64,000 nt of DNA from Bathynomus jamesi (lineage: Eukaryota > Arthropoda > Malacostraca > Isopoda > Cirolanidae), in contig JAJOZX010005806.1 in the NCBI GenBank assembly GCA_023014485.1, forward strand, positions 1 through 64,000, written 5' to 3'. A program made the translations under genes and the position numbers. The stretch's first letter is position 1; each line of letters starts with the position of its first letter. The notes beneath the pieces are model-generated. The model saw nothing but the letters and a program-made list of their open reading frames with translations, was not told the origin of the DNA and did not search any database. Shown here piece by piece: positions 1 to 12,525 of this stretch.

Positions 1-54
1 ATTTCATATTACGGTTAATATTCATCTTTTCACCCGCTCACACATGGTTAAAAC

Positions 55-2733
55 CAGGGATGGGGAGTCAGCCAAAAACAACCAACTTCCGACTCTTGAG
101 TCGGTATTTTTAAAAAATGACTCTAACTCCCGACTCTTTCAAATATATAAGTATGAATAAATGTAATAAAGTAGGTACAATAATAATAGAGTTTAGTAAT
201 TTAATATAATTTTAATGTTGTATTACACAAAAATAAAAATTAACAGAAAAAGAAATTGATCTCGTATAAAATATTTATAACCTCATTAGGTTAACAATTT
301 TAAAATTTTAATGTTGCATATGGTACCATAGCTAAATAAAAAAAAGTTGGTAAAGAATATTTTGTGTCCATTATATATTATGATATGCTAATATTGAAGC
401 TAAATATTAAAAAAAGGCTAAAAAAACATACTTAATAATTTAACTCTCTAAGGAGAATTTGTTCTTAAGAAAAGTATAGCATCAATTATGTCCTCCTTCA
501 ACTTAGCCTGTAGGTGGGATTTAATTAACCGAAGAGCTGAAAATAATCTTTTAACGCTGACTTGTGTTGGTGGCAATGCAGTAACAGTTCTGGCTACATC
601 TTGCACTAATTCAGGATACTTTGGTATGGCATTCATCACATCAAGTTTTAATGAACGATCAAATTTCTCTATTTTTTAAAGCTGCATTAAAGTCTTCTCT
701 GAATTTGGTCAATGGGGTTATTTTTATAGGTTTATCATCTTGACTCAAAAGGCATCGCTTAACTTTTTTTGATTTTTCTTCATTATTGATATTTTTTTAA
801 AATCCATTTCTTCTTCAGAGTTTGAGCAGGAGCTTTGCATAATGGCAGGACTAGAGCAGCTTTCAAATTCTGAATTACTTGCGGCATCTGTTTCATTTAA
901 CATTTTCATTCATACAGCTACATCACACAGAGCTGACTTTCCTCTAGCAATCTGTTCTTCAGTTAAAAGTACCCCGTGCATAGGATCTACATAAACTGCA
1001 GCCAATAGCACGTCATTATTCAGTAAATTTTCTTCTCTATGCTGCATAGACATTCTTATACCATCTGCAACAATGCTGCCAATTTGAGATAGTTTCTAAT
1101 TAATATTTTTCCATTCCTTGTAAAATGTGCCAGGTGTCAATTCAGCTGCTTGAAACTTCTTTGTAACCACATATGGGTACTTAAGTAATGCCTCCAGTTG
1201 ACTTGCCTGCTGCCACTGGATATCAGTCATTGTTACATCTGGGTTTGCCATATCGATAAGGTATGGCTTCAATTCAAGAAGGCGCTTAATCATTTCATAG
1301 GTACTCCCCCAACGTGTAGCTTGATCTATAACTGCACCTTTTCCGGATTGCCGTTTTAATATTGCATCAAGTTTAGGCGTTCTTGCAGCCACTACTATGT
1401 TGCGTAACCTACCTACTACATTAGCAGCATTCCTTTCTTTTAACCCATCACGAATTGCCAGTTGCAATGTGTGGACTGCACATCGCATATGGGGGATATT
1501 GAGAATCCAGCAAAATCATTGTCTACAGTGTCAACACTGTCAAGTTTGTCAGCAGTTTCATCCATATCTTCTTCACTACTGTCTTCAAAAAGATCTCCTT
1601 TTACTTCACCATCATTAAGTTTCTGTACTGTACTTGTCATATTTGAAGCATTATCAGTAACAATTGATAATATTTGCTCTCTAGTGATTTCATATTCTGT
1701 CAAGATGGTTTCAATTAGCTTGGTCAGGTATTCGCTTGAATGTTGAGCTTCAGTGTCCTTCACTGCCAGAGTACGTATAACTAGTTTTCCTTCATCATCA
1801 ATGAACTGAACATTTATTGCCATATAATTAATTCTTTGTCTCGTGCAGGCATCCATCTTAAGAAAGAAGAATTTTCCTTGCAGCATTGTTTTCAATAAAG
1901 TTTTCTGGCTTTCTGCTTCCTTTAAAATCATGTTGCGAATATCATCTCTCTCTAATTGACACTCTGTTTTGCTGCCATTTCTCCATTTAATCCACGGAAA
2001 GCTGGGGAGGAAAATAATGTAAGTGCAACCCCATTCTTTACAACTAAATCTATAAGGTATTTTTAAAAATTTTCCTTTGTCATTGATATTGTAATTCTCT
2101 CGCTGTGGAAAAATTTTGTAACAGAGACTTGTTTGCTTTTTGAAATAGAGGTACTGGCCTGACTAGAAGTAGGTTTCTGGATTTCCTTATCATGCTGATC
2201 TACAACCTTATAAATATTGGGATGTTTGTTTCGTAGATGGCGTTTCAAGTTTGAGGCTCTAGTTGGAGCATTAGCATGTTTCCCAGTGTAAGCATTAATT
2301 TTTGCATTACACTCTTTACCATCCTTTTCTACTTGACAAATAAAAATACTTTCATCCTCATTTAACTTAAAATATTGAAAGACTGCTGATTTTCTACTAG
2401 GCCCACGACTCATTACTAATAGGGGCTAATTAAATTAATAATTAATATATTGCTAATTTTTATATGGTACCTAGTATCCTGAAATAGAAAATAGAAATAT
2501 GAAATTCATTTGCTAAGATTTACCAGAACAATAAATCAAATGTGGAAATGTGAATCTAGAATTAGTTCAGGAAGATATTTATTTAGGGCAGAGTAGTATT
2601 CTGGTAAATTGTTGGCATATAGAAATTGAATCAAAGAGTCGGGAGTCGGTCGTTTTTACCGACTCCTGACTCCGACTCCTGACTCTTCAAAAAAGCTCCA
2701 GCTCCAACTCCTGACTCCGACTCCCCATCCCTG
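55..2733 (-). mobile_element. hAT DNA transposon (hAT-1), complete with both ends
   Basis: The element has perfect 15-bp terminal inverted repeats, CAGGGATGGGGAGTC at 55 and its reverse complement ending at 2733. It is flanked by an exact 8-bp target duplication GTTAAAAC at 47-54 and 2734-2741. An 8-bp duplication and a CAGGG terminus (hAT consensus YARNG) are the hAT signature. Both subterminal regions are packed with GACTCC/GGAGTC repeats (61-140 and 2635-2730), plausible transposase-binding sites. The coding strand is minus. The ends are intact but the gene is broken, so the copy is probably inactive, though it could still be mobilised in trans. Confidence 0.95.
448..2413 (-). pseudogene. 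hAT transposase, decayed (BED finger, RNase H-like core, C-terminal dimerisation domain)
   Basis: Reading on the minus strand, 2413-2063 gives a BED-type zinc finger at the N terminus (ICQVEKDGKEC followed by LKRHLRNKHPN, a C-x(n)-C...H-x4-H arrangement). After a gap, 1931-1440 carries the TDNASNM block with a catalytic aspartate. From 1488 to 1096, in another frame, follows the C-x2-H motif (CAVHTLQL) and the RWGSTYEM region. 639-448 holds the hAT dimerisation domain (PPTQVSVKRLFSALRLI). At least two frameshifts (near 1490 and 1931-2063) and many stops between 1095 and 640 make this a pseudogene. The family cuts and pastes DNA in the nucleus. The copy at 22.3-23.4 kb is a divergent relative. 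Confidence 0.9.
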
Positions 2734-2741
2734 GTTAAAAC

Positions 2742-2988
2742 AGTGTAACATATGAATTGTTATTCAAAACTGATTAAGAAAATATAAGAACAAGAAATTT
2801 TTATAGTGGGCACACTAGGGGCCACTTCGGTCCATCGAGGTGGCTCCACTATGTAAAAACTGCCTGTACATTGGCAACAACCAATTTTTATAAAACTAAT
2901 TAATTATCAATTTAAAACGAGATAGAATTTCTGGATCCAGAGGATCAAAGTCATAATAGGCTACTATCCACAAATATGTTACACTCTA
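2742..2988. other. Short unassigned spacer
   Basis: AT-rich spacer between the hAT element and the mariner MITE. I see no coding or repeat signature. Confidence 0.5.
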
Positions 2989-3561
2989 CAGGGTGTCTGA
3001 GAATTATCTGTACAATTTTTGGCTGTTATTAAAAGTCAACCATGAAGTGTAGAAATTCCAGTGTTGTCCCATTTTACAGAGAATCTCATTAAGTTTTTTC
3101 TGATACCACGTTTTGACAAGTTTTTTAGAAATGTACGCGGGTGACAGACATTGATGATTTAAAAGCAAGAATCACAGCTGCTATTGAGCGAATTGATGTG
3201 GATATGCTGCAGCGTACATGGCAACATTTGGATTATCGATTGGATGTTTTGCGAATCACTGATGGTGCACATATCGAATGTTTGTAATAACGTTACTTTA
3301 ATAAAAGAAACTTTTGAAAATACAGATTCTAAATAATCTTGTTTAAGAATTTTACATGTGTTATCAAGAATTTTATTAAAAGATGAAATTGTACAGATAA
3401 TTTTCAGACACACTGGAATTTCTAAAAAACTTGCCAAAACTTGGTATCAGAAAAAACTTAATGAGATTCTCTGTAAAATGGGATAACACTGGAATTTCTA
3501 CACTTCATGGTTGACTTTTAATAACAGCCAAAACTTGTACAGATAATTCTCGGACACCCTG
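2989..3561 (+). mobile_element. Tc1/mariner MITE, copy 1, with long inverted repeats
   Basis: The 573-bp element begins CAGGGTGTC and ends GACACCCTG, flanked by TA on both sides (2987-2988, 3562-3563), as Tc1/mariner requires. The two arms are inverted repeats of about 150 bp (2989-3136 and 3408-3561). The centre (about 3150-3287, plus strand) still encodes the C-terminal tail of a transposase, reading AAIERIDVDMLQRTWQHLDY before an in-frame stop. It is therefore a deletion derivative of a larger autonomous element. A second copy lies at 46015-46585 with only about 15 differences that I can see. Confidence 0.9.
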
Positions 3562-3933
3562 TATATCTATTTATAACTGATATGCAAATATATCAGATCT
3601 AAAGAATCTAGTCAATTTTATTACGATACCCATCAATACCAGTACCTTGCCAACCAAAAATAAGTCCTGGTCCGTATCAATTGCGGACCAAGTCACAATT
3701 TACAACCATATATATTACAATATATATACTTAGGAGGAAAAGTGTAGGTGTGGCTGTAAAGACTACAGTAATGTAGAAATATGTGTGCACCCATTTTAGG
3801 TCTCCCATTTAAAGGTGTTTGTGAGGCAAGTGAAGATCATGAGTTTTTCAATACCTCTCAGTACTATGGGGGCCACCACTCAGCAGAGGAATCTCTTTAA
3901 ATGGGGTGTGTAAGGACAGAGAGTATCCCCTAA
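3562..3933. other. Unassigned spacer
   Basis: About 370 bp between the MITE and element I. I see no coding potential or recognisable repeat. Confidence 0.4.
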
Positions 3934-4468
3934 TAGGCCGGGCTGAAACTATAATTTTTGTTTGATTTTAATTTATCAGAGTGACTAACAGTTGGCTTTT
4001 GATATAAAAATAAGATTCCTGAAAAAAATAATTGGTGGCCACCAACGTGTGTCCGGCCACCCCCATTTTTGTAAAAACATCTAATGCCGCACTAGCAAAA
4101 TCAGGAAAATGGCACTCTCTTCTTCTGAACATGCTAGAGAGATGGTTTGCATACCAAAAGATGCAGAATTTGATTTAGAACAAATTATTAAAGTGTATTT
4201 TTTCATAAAACCTTTAGTTTTTGAGTTATTTTAGAAAAACTAATTTTTGGGCCCATAGACCCCCTTTCAACTGAATGTCAACACAATAAAACATTCTCAA
4301 GCTGCAAATTGACATGTATTAGTGGTTTTCAATCAGCAATCAAAATCAATCAAAATCAGCCATTTTAAATTCATTGAAAATGCTTTTTGACATTCCAAAA
4401 CGCCAAACATTAAATTATACAATTAACAAATTGTCATTTTGTCATATTTTAGCATGATAAATAATAAT

Positions 4469-7400
4469 CTAGAACTTAAAATATTTTTTAGACACAAAAT
4501 CTTTCATTAATTTACGTGATCTAATTTTGTTTCTAATAAGACCATCTCTACGCTCATGACCTACAACAGCCAAGGATGCTTCAGTGACAAGCTTGATGTG
4601 CCTTTCAACATTCTGACTGTGGCACTCGTGATCCAGTTTCAATGCGGTATTAATGATATCACGCAGTTCATCATTACTGAATTCTTTTAATACAGGTGGA
4701 ACAGTTTCCCATTGGGACATAGCAGACAGCTTGTGGTATGCAGAAGCTTTGAAATTGATGATTGGCTTTCTAAAGACCCTAACATTCTCATCTATAGCAG
4801 GATATTCATCAGTACCACCTTCATGATCCTCTTCATTCTCATCATCACTTTCAATTATTCCACCTGCAAAATCATTGCTACTACCAGATTCATCATCAAA
4901 ATCCTCTATAATCCCCTCAGACACAGAACTTTATTGACAGCACACCTCCTCACCTCTTCATCTTCATCAGCCAGCATTCCAACTAAAATATTTTCACCAT
5001 GAGCAAAATAGCTGTTATTGTTTAATACGTCATAACAAATTTCTCTAATTTTCCTGTCAGGGAATTTATTTACTCTTTGGATCATATTGAATAGGTTTCT
5101 TGACCCATCACTTAGCCTCTTATTAGCCTTGATATTGAACCAACTGTGAAAGTATACTTTGATGATGAATTCTACTATGATTTTGAGGTTCTTACTGGGT
5201 CTTTTTTGTGAAACATAAAAGCGAAGAATTCTACAGGCTAAGGTGAGCCATCGAGAGTGATTTAGCAGGCCAACTTCTAAGAGTGCAAGGTCTTCATCCA
5301 CTTCACCAGTAATAATTGCCCAGCAGATGCAGTATCCATAGTATTGGTCTATTGATAAATTATTGACCACCTCATTTGGTAGAAGCACAAATGCAGGATA
5401 AGGTATAGATTTGAAGTCCACAACATTCCATTCTGACACATCCCCATTGAGCTGAGAACCAATAGGGCCAGAAAATTTGTCTGGACTTTTTGTTGTCCCA
5501 TCTAAAGTTATGAAGATGTGTCTAAGTGGCAATTCATTTAGATGCAGAAGACAAATATCCCACTGAAGAGGTTGCCCTAAAAACATTTCCAAATATCTGA
5601 TTGACCCATGCATATGTCCTGTGTTAGTATTTGTCCCATCTGCTTTAACTAAGTTTAATTTGGCCTCAAGTTCTGTCCCTTTAATGATCTTATAAATGCC
5701 ATGAGCAATGTCAATGCCTTTGCCACTCTCCGGGGTAAAATGGTCGAGGTAGAAATCATCTGAAAATAAATGTAATTAATTTTACAATTAAATAAAAATG
5801 AAAAAGGAAGGAATAAAGTTAACTGGACAGTTGTCACTTAAAAAGAAATTTTTTAAGTAATTGAAATATTACTTTATAGTACAGTAATATAACAGCATAA
5901 CGCCTATAACTGTATGACAATCATTTCCATTTACCTGGCTCTCCAGTAATGACATAATGTTCCTCTAGGATTGTGGATGTATAATACTTTTCATTTACTT
6001 TGTTAACAGCAAGTGTAGCATCCTTTCTACCGTCAAAGCCAATGCCAGTCACTTTTTCAAATATCACTTCTTCCTTCTTCCTTTCAGTGCTCAATTTAGC
6101 TCTCTCCCTTCTCAACTTGTTTCTGAAAAGTATTTCAAAAATATTGGCCATGCATTATTGCATTAGCATTATACAAATATACAAAATACAAATGTCAGTG
6201 TTCTGTTTGAAACTAATTAATATAAATACAAAATAGAAATTTTGACGCTAATTAAAAATAATAGTAAATCTGGTGATTTAGAACTTATAGCAGAAGCTAA
6301 GAAATGTAATATCTAGAGTGATTAAAAACATACTTATCAATAACATTTTGTATGTTATCTGGGGTGATTACTCCAAAGTCCACCAATGTAGCAGAACCAA
6401 TAGCCGCTCCTGCTCTATCACTTACTTGATATCTGTTAGGATATTTAAAGTAGATTTACATATCTATTGTCAATGAATAATTTATTGGTAATCTTAATCT
6501 CTTAGTCACAATGATTTCACTTTAAGCTGTATTAAAAGATTTATCTTTCAGTACTATACCTGTCACATGCTTCAGCTAATGAGCGTAATCTAGTTCTGTT
6601 CTGTAATGTTGAGACTTCTGGAACATAGTCTGCATCAAATGAATCATTACAACTGTCGCTATCTGTCAACTCAGGAATGTCCATAGGAGGAGGAGGAGGA
6701 GGAGGAGGAGGAGGAGGAGGAGGAGGAGGAGGAAGGAGGAGGAGGAGGAGGAGGAGGAGGAGGAGGAGGAGGAGGAGGAGGAGGAGGAGAGGAGGAGGAG
6801 GAGGAGGAGGAAGGAGGAGGAGGAGGAGGAGGAGGAGGAACTGATTCTTTTGCTTTTTGAGATTGAATAACCCGTGATTTGAATTTTAAGTCAGTGGCTG
6901 TTTCTGGGACTTCTTTCAGGGTACAGTAACCATGCCTAGTTGTTTTCTGGTCCTACAAAGTGATTATATTTCATTACACTATAATGTATCTTTATCTATG
7001 GGTCTCTATATGTAAATTGAAATTCTTACAAAAATGAGAAAATACTAAAATATTACTTATCATTAACATCATTAATAGTGTATTATTGATATTACTAACT
7101 TATTAAATGCACTTTAAAAATTGTAGCAAATTATTAATAATTGATATTTAATAATTGATAATTAATTAATATAATTTACAACTTGAAATTCAATCAACAG
7201 ACCTACCTCATAAAACTGGTAATCAGATTCAGTCATTTTTAGTAAGTGCTTTTTCTCTGTATCTGCCAACAGTTTGTGATCATGTTGATATATGTCAAAT
7301 AAAACGTTTACAGTTTTCAGAAAATCATCCAGATCTTGATGATATTTAGGTCCCCTTTTCTTTTTGTCATACTTCAGAAGGCGGTTGAATTCCTTTATTT

Positions 7401-7640
7401 GGGTTTTCAGTCGGCCTGTATGGCATTTACTGATATTGGATAAACATTATATGTGACCCACAATTTATGCAATTCCTCAGAAGTAGCTCTCAGTACAGCA
7501 TCTGTTTTATAGTCTCCGAAACACAAACACCTTTCAATAACTTGCTTCAACGTAGGCAATTTCCCTAAAGGAAACTGTTCTGCTGGCATAAAACGTACAT
7601 CACCAAGTACTTTAGCAACTGTTTTCCTTGTAGAAGTCAT
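4469..7640 (-). pseudogene. Five-exon putative DDE transposase of element I (clade 2)
   Basis: Minus-strand exons deduced from GT-AG borders and continuous homology to element G: 7640-7207, 6952-6560, 6432-6334, 6122-5935, 5759-4469. Exon 4 holds the first aspartate block (GIGFDGRKDATL). Exon 5 holds the second (VKADGTNTNTG), the C-x2-H motif (CLLHLNELPLRH), a conserved LDG, the NLSIDQYYGY block and NHSRWLTLACRILR. An acidic low-complexity tail precedes a basic C terminus. Exon 2 contains a polyproline stretch from a (GGA)n tract. One frameshift lies near 7420 and another near 4915, so the copy is probably dead. The DDE transposase role is inferred from motif order and position inside the inverted repeats. 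I know similar multicopy proteins in invertebrates but not a family name. Confidence 0.7.
6685..6840. repeat. (GGA)n microsatellite inside exon 2 of element I
   Basis: About 155 bp of nearly pure GGA repeats with three short interruptions. On the coding (minus) strand it reads as (TCC)n and supplies polyproline to the predicted transposase. The interruptions change phase, so the reading frame across it is uncertain. Confidence 0.95.
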
Positions 7641-8277
7641 ACTTTATATTGCAAATGTTGAATTCAATGACAAATTGCAGTTGGAAACTTATAACAAAGG
7701 CACCTGAAAAAAAAAAGTTTTCAATTTATTACGTTTAAAAAAAGTTCATGAAGCAGCCCCACCCTCTATTCTTTAATCAAGCATAATGGATGCAAGATAA
7801 CAAGGAAAAGTCATATCATGTGATCACTATGTCCATGTCAACATCCTTTTAGGCAATGTTAGTAATCAAAAAGCCAAATCATGCTTATTTTAGAATTTCT
7901 TTTGTCACTAAGGTCCGTCGAAAGGGGGTCTATGGGCCCCAAAAATTAGTTTTTCTAAAATAACTCAAAAACTAAAGGTTTTATGAAAAATACCACTCTT
8001 AATAATTTGTTCTAAATCAAATTCTGCATCTTTTGGTATGCAAACCATCTCTCTAGCATGTTCAGAAGAAGAGATATTGCCATTTTCCTGATTTTGCTAG
8101 TGCGGCATTAGATGTTTTTACAAAAATGGGGGTGGCCGGACAAACGTTGGTGGCCACCAATTATTTTTTTCAGGAATCTTATTTTTATATCAAAAGCCAA
8201 CTGTTAATGACTCTGATTAATTCTATCTTGAGTTTCAGCCCGGCCTAAATTATATATTCTGCTTGAAATATCAAGAA

Positions 8278-10494
8278 CCCAAACAAAGGCTACACACTTT
8301 TCATGTTGCAGCGGCTCAGCTCAACAAACCACATTAAAAAAGAAAGACGTTAGAAATTGTGGAAAAACACGTCCCAAAGATACAACAAAGAGGAAAGAGA
8401 AGCAGGTTCGAAAGACAAAAGAGGGCATTGTTCCGAAAGAGAAAAAGAGTGACTGCAAAATTAAGTAATTGTAAAGATAACATCAGAAAAATATTAAATG
8501 ATAAACTGCAAAGTATTGATGTCATCATACAGGAACTAATCGAGAAGCATACAGAAAAAGAAGAAGATGATGCTATAGAAGTGATAAAGGCTAACTCAAA
8601 GTACTTCTATAATTTCGCAAAAAGAAAGTCGAAAAACTATGCGACTATCGGGCCTTTAAAAAATGAGAACAGTGATTTATCTGATGATCTAACAGAAGTA
8701 GCTGAAATTAAAAGCTCAGTATGAATCATCTTCAGTATCCCAAAAACTGACAAACTGATATGCGATAGAAACGCGTTCTTTGAAGAAGACCACAAGGGGA
8801 AAGTATAACGGATTTCGACTTACGATGGAGGATATTGCACAAGTCATAGGGAAACTAAAAACACACTCAGCGGCAGGACCGGATAAATGGAATGCCACAC
8901 TGATCAAAAACTGCAAGAATGCAATCGCTGAGCCCTATACTGGATATGGAGACGATCATAAACACGGGAGAAATACCGGGCATCCTGAAGAGCGCGAACA
9001 TCGTCCCAATAATAAAGGAGGAGATCGATCCGAGGCCAAAACTATAGGCCAGTGTCGCTTACATCTCATCTCACCAAAAATATTTGAAAGAATTGTTAGA
9101 CAGAAAATCTATGACTTTTTGGAAACTCAGAAAAAATTCAATGATAACCAACACGGGTTTCGGTCAGGCAGATCATGCCTGTCACAACTAATGGAACACT
9201 ACAACAACATTATTGATTCACTTGAAAGTAATGAAAACTATGATGTACTATACACAGACTTTGCTAAAGCGTTCGACAAGTGTGACCATGGAATCATAAT
9301 ACATAAACTGAAATATATGGGAATAACAGGAAAAGTAGGAAATGGATATATAATTTCCTTAGTGAGCGGAGGCAAGTCGTTACAGTACAAGAGTATCTTC
9401 ATCAGAATCAGAGGTCCTCAGCTCAGTACCACAAGGAACGGTATTAGCTCCACTACTCTTCATAATCATGCTAACTGACATAGATGAGGACATTACCAGA
9501 GACAGCACAGTAACATCCTTTGCAGATGACACAAAGATCAGTAGAAAAACGAAAACCAGAAGACATAGGATCTCTACAAACCGACATAAACAAAATTTAC
9601 AAGTGGACGGAAGACAACATATGAAGTTTAACACCGAGAAATTTCAGCTATTACGGTACAGAAAAAGAGAAGACCTAAAGTCCATGGAATATTATACCCC
9701 AAATGGACAGGAAGTCCAGAGAAATTCCAGAGCAAAAGATTTAGGGGTTGTAATGACAGATGATGCGAAATTTGAAACACAAAATAAGATAGCAGTAAAC
9801 AGAGCAAAGAGAATAATGGGTCTGATATTGAGAACTTTTAAACGAAGGGATAGGAATGTAATGATCCCCCTACTGAAAACCCTGATAATACCCAAACTGG
9901 AATACTGCTCGGTCCTAACATCCCCATATAAAAAAGAAGACATTAGACAGCTGGAGGGGATTCAAAGAAGTTTCACAGCCAATCAATGGGTGCAAAGAAC
10001 TAAATTACTGGGAAAGGTTACGAGAACTAAACCTATATTCACTGGAAAGGAGAGAGAGAGATACACCATTATTTACACTTGGAAAATAATGGAGAAACTA
10101 GTCCCTAATCTTACTCTGAATCCCATAACTCCCCAAACAATGGTGGAAGGTAGAAATGGTAGACTGTGTCGTATTCCCAAATTGAAGGCGAGACAGGGAA
10201 CATCCTTAACCCTGAAAGAAAATAGTTTTTGTAGTGAGAGGACCAAAACTATTTAATCAGCTGCCCAAAGACCTAAGAAACACGAAGGGAGTTGCAGTGG
10301 AAATCTTCAAAAGAAGACTTGACGCCTGGCTCAGAACAATCCCTGATGAGCCGGGCGTACCTGGCTATGTGAGGTGAGAGAGCAAGAATCCAACTCACTA
10401 CTTCACCAGGCCAACTCGAGAGGAGGGGCGACACGCTTGACCTTCGCGAAATGAGAAATCATCACGTGGAACCTTTGTAAGGTTGTAAGGTTAT
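8278..10494 (+). mobile_element. 5'-truncated non-LTR retrotransposon (CR1/L2-like)
   Basis: Plus-strand reverse-transcriptase coding runs from about 8290 to 10377, followed by a short 3' UTR. The 3' end carries a tandem TGTAAGGT TGTAAGGT just before a (TA)n tract; short tandem repeats rather than poly(A) at the 3' end are typical of CR1/L2-type LINEs. The endonuclease region is absent, consistent with 5' truncation immediately downstream of element I. Confidence 0.8.
8359..10377 (+). pseudogene. LINE reverse transcriptase, frameshifted
   Basis: Segments in changing frames assemble into the ORF2 of a CR1-like LINE lacking its endonuclease. 8359-8724 is the linker (AIEVIKANSKYFYNFAK). 8780-9478 gives the fingers and palm (AAGPDKWNATLI, then NQHGFRSGRSCLSQLMEHY and YTDFAKAFDKCDHG, containing a catalytic aspartate). 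9468-10256 holds the FADDTK motif, which carries the paired catalytic aspartates, and LEYCSVLTSPYK. The end at 10224-10377 reads GPKLFNQLPKDLRNTKG and stops with TGA. Frame changes occur near 8725, 8930, 9475 and 10220. The enzyme would copy LINE RNA at a nicked target, but this copy cannot make it. Confidence 0.85.
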
Positions 10495-10522
10495 ATATAT
10501 AATATATATATATTATATACAC

Positions 10523-10577
<55 letters not shown>

Positions 10578-10586
10578 ATATATATA
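10490..10586. repeat. (TA)n microsatellite
   Basis: Almost pure TA dinucleotide tract immediately downstream of the LINE 3' end. Confidence 0.95.
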
Positions 10587-10636
10587 GGTAAGAGTAGTAC
10601 CTAAAATTAGGTAGGTTAGTATAGTTTTATGGTATA

Positions 10637-11270
10637 CAGTAAGGTCCCGGTTAACTCGGTTTTGGTTAACACGGTATTCGATGTTATGCAGTTTATAATT
10701 TGTGACCATAATCCTGTTATATGCGGTATAATTTCACTTATCGTGGGAAAAAATATTTTATTTATAAAACAAAAGCGAGTCTCCTTCGCGATATTGAAAA
10801 TGCAAAACAGAAATTAATGAATGGAGCTCCTGATATGGAATGTGCTATGAAAGTCTGTCGAGATACATTGTGTATTGACAATGACAAAGCCTCACGTTTA
10901 CGTTATTTTACAAAGAAATAAAAATAATCATTCATTTTTTGTACAGATGCATGTGCTTTTCAATAAACTTTAAAACAAATGAATCAATTTATTTACTACC
11001 TTACCTTTGTATAATGTACTGTACTGTACATAGTAATAAAAACAAGTCAAAGTCGATAGTCTAAATATTTTTTTTTTTAACTTGGCAATATTAACCAGTT
11101 TTACATGTATGTTGTTCCCGGTGAATGCGGCTACGCAACTATTTCGTGGTATTCTGCTTGCGTTGGCAACATTAGCAATTTTTACATGTGTTATCAATCC
11201 CGCTTAATGCAGTTTTCACTTACCGCGGTATTCTGCTTGCACCAATTAACCGCGATAACTGACCTTCCTG
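10637..11270. mobile_element. pogo/Tigger-like MITE
   Basis: Begins CAGTAAGGTCCCGGTTAAC at 10637 and ends with the imperfect inverse TAACTGACCTTCCTG at 11270, with TA on each side (10635-10636, 11271-11272). CAG termini, a TA duplication and AAC/CGG-rich ends fit pogo/Tigger elements of the Tc1/mariner superfamily. A 66-codon plus-strand frame at 10721-10921 may be the last part of a transposase, but I do not recognise it. Deletion derivative of 634 bp. Confidence 0.7.
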
Positions 11271-11275
11271 TATAT

Positions 11276-11276
<1 letters not shown>

Positions 11277-11309
<33 letters not shown>
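11277..11309. repeat. (TA)n microsatellite
   Basis: Short TA tract separating the pogo-like MITE from the 450-bp tandem repeat. Confidence 0.9.
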
Positions 11310-11312
<3 letters not shown>

Positions 11313-11991
11313 ACACACAGACCGTGCATGGAACAAGAAACTCTTCTGGGATAATTAAATTCACTATAGTCCGAATAAGTAATGGTAAATAACAAATACC
11401 ATAGTTTTTCTTTTTCATGATGCAAGCCCGACGTGGGCAATGGGTCTCTCGCAAAGAGGTCCCATAAATATAGCTTCCCTCACCAGCTATCTGCAAAGCA
11501 GACAGGATCCAGCTTTGGGACATGGACCTAGGGTTTAAAGCAGCCTAGCCCCACTACATTTAGAACCTCAATATAAGTAAAAGACTCGTTGCATTCACGT
11601 CGGATTGAATAAATCAAAGAAAAAGGGGTAACTATTATATTTTTAGCCAAAACCAAAACTTAAACCTCAACTGGCAGAATTTAGCATCCACTTTTCAAGG
11701 CACATAACATGTCCGTTTCATGATGGGAATGAACTCAGAATGGTTCCCTGAGTTTTTTATGATACACACAGACCATGCATGGAACAAGGAACTCTTCTGG
11801 GATAATTAAATCCACTATAGTCTGAATAAGTAATGGTAAATGACAAATACCATAGTTTTTCTTTTTCATGATGCAACCTCGATGTGGGCAACGGTTCTCT
11901 CGCAAAGAGGTCCCATAAATATAGCTTCCCTCACCAGCTATCTGCAAAGCAGACAGGATCCAGCTTTGGGACATGGACCTAGGGTTTAAAG
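11310..11991 (-). repeat. Tandem 450-bp repeat, one and a half units
   Basis: Two modules alternate. Module a runs from TGATACACACAGACC to CATGGACCTAGGGTTTAAAG (11310-11540 and 11758-11991). Module b starts at CAGCCTAGCCCCAC (11541-11757). The order is a-b-a, continuing after the LTR insertion as b-a at 17025. Each module a contains a minus-strand frame of about 70-80 codons starting MSQSWILSALQIAGEG. It recurs only because the DNA repeats; its ends vary and I do not regard it as a gene. Confidence 0.85.
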
Positions 11992-12525
11992 TATAGTGAA
12001 CAAGTTTTATTATTTTACTTTCTTCATTATTTACTCTTCTATCGGCTCTTTATTTCATTTATCGCTTGCTTTCTCTACACTCATTTTCACTGTACCGTAT
12101 AGCTTCATGGTAGCCACGCCGAGACTATGAAAGCTGTTACAACACGAAGGGGGAAGGGGGTTTCATTAATACTCTATTTAAACGCTTAACATTTTATTTA
12201 ATTCCGAAAATGCTTTAATTAATTTGAGGGATGCGAGTAGAACATTTTACTATAATAATTCACGTCGGAGAGGGGCACAAAAACAATTAATTTGATGTTA
12301 GATTACATGGCCCCAACTTACGCTTATCACGCTACCGAAAGACTGACTCCTTTTGGGGTAGTCCGCTCTGTCGGCCCTTTGTTCAGGATTGCCAACTCTT
12401 CCCATTTTAAACAATTCAATCTAACAAACATACTTTATCGTAATTTCACAATTATTAGTATTTAAATATTAAACATTAAATCTTAACTGAACAAAAATTA
12501 ATATTCTTAACTAGGCATTACTACA
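11992..12525 (-). repeat. LTR of the LARD-like element (3' LTR in minus orientation)
   Basis: About 534 bp, matching 16480-17020 with only scattered substitutions and small indels (for example CGCTTAACATT against CGCTTGTTAACATT). The similarity suggests a fairly recent insertion. Confidence 0.85.

Larger units (their letters stand above)
3934..8247 (-). mobile_element. Large TAGG-ended DNA transposon (element I), clade 2
   Basis: The element is bounded by long imperfect inverted repeats: 3934-4271 starts TAGGCCGGGCTGAAACT and 7921-8247 is its reverse complement. They run over about 330 bp and include the stretch around GCCGCACTAGCAAAATCAGG. No clear target duplication is visible (left flank ATCCCCTAA, right flank AATTATATA). 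The interior carries a five-exon minus-strand gene related to that of element G. Length about 4.3 kb. The superfamily is not recognised. The DDE-type class is inferred from the protein motifs and the long terminal repeats. Confidence 0.85.

Noticed and set aside
3925..8256. A target duplication for element I
   Set aside because: Flanks ATCCCCTAA and AATTATATA do not match at any offset I tried.
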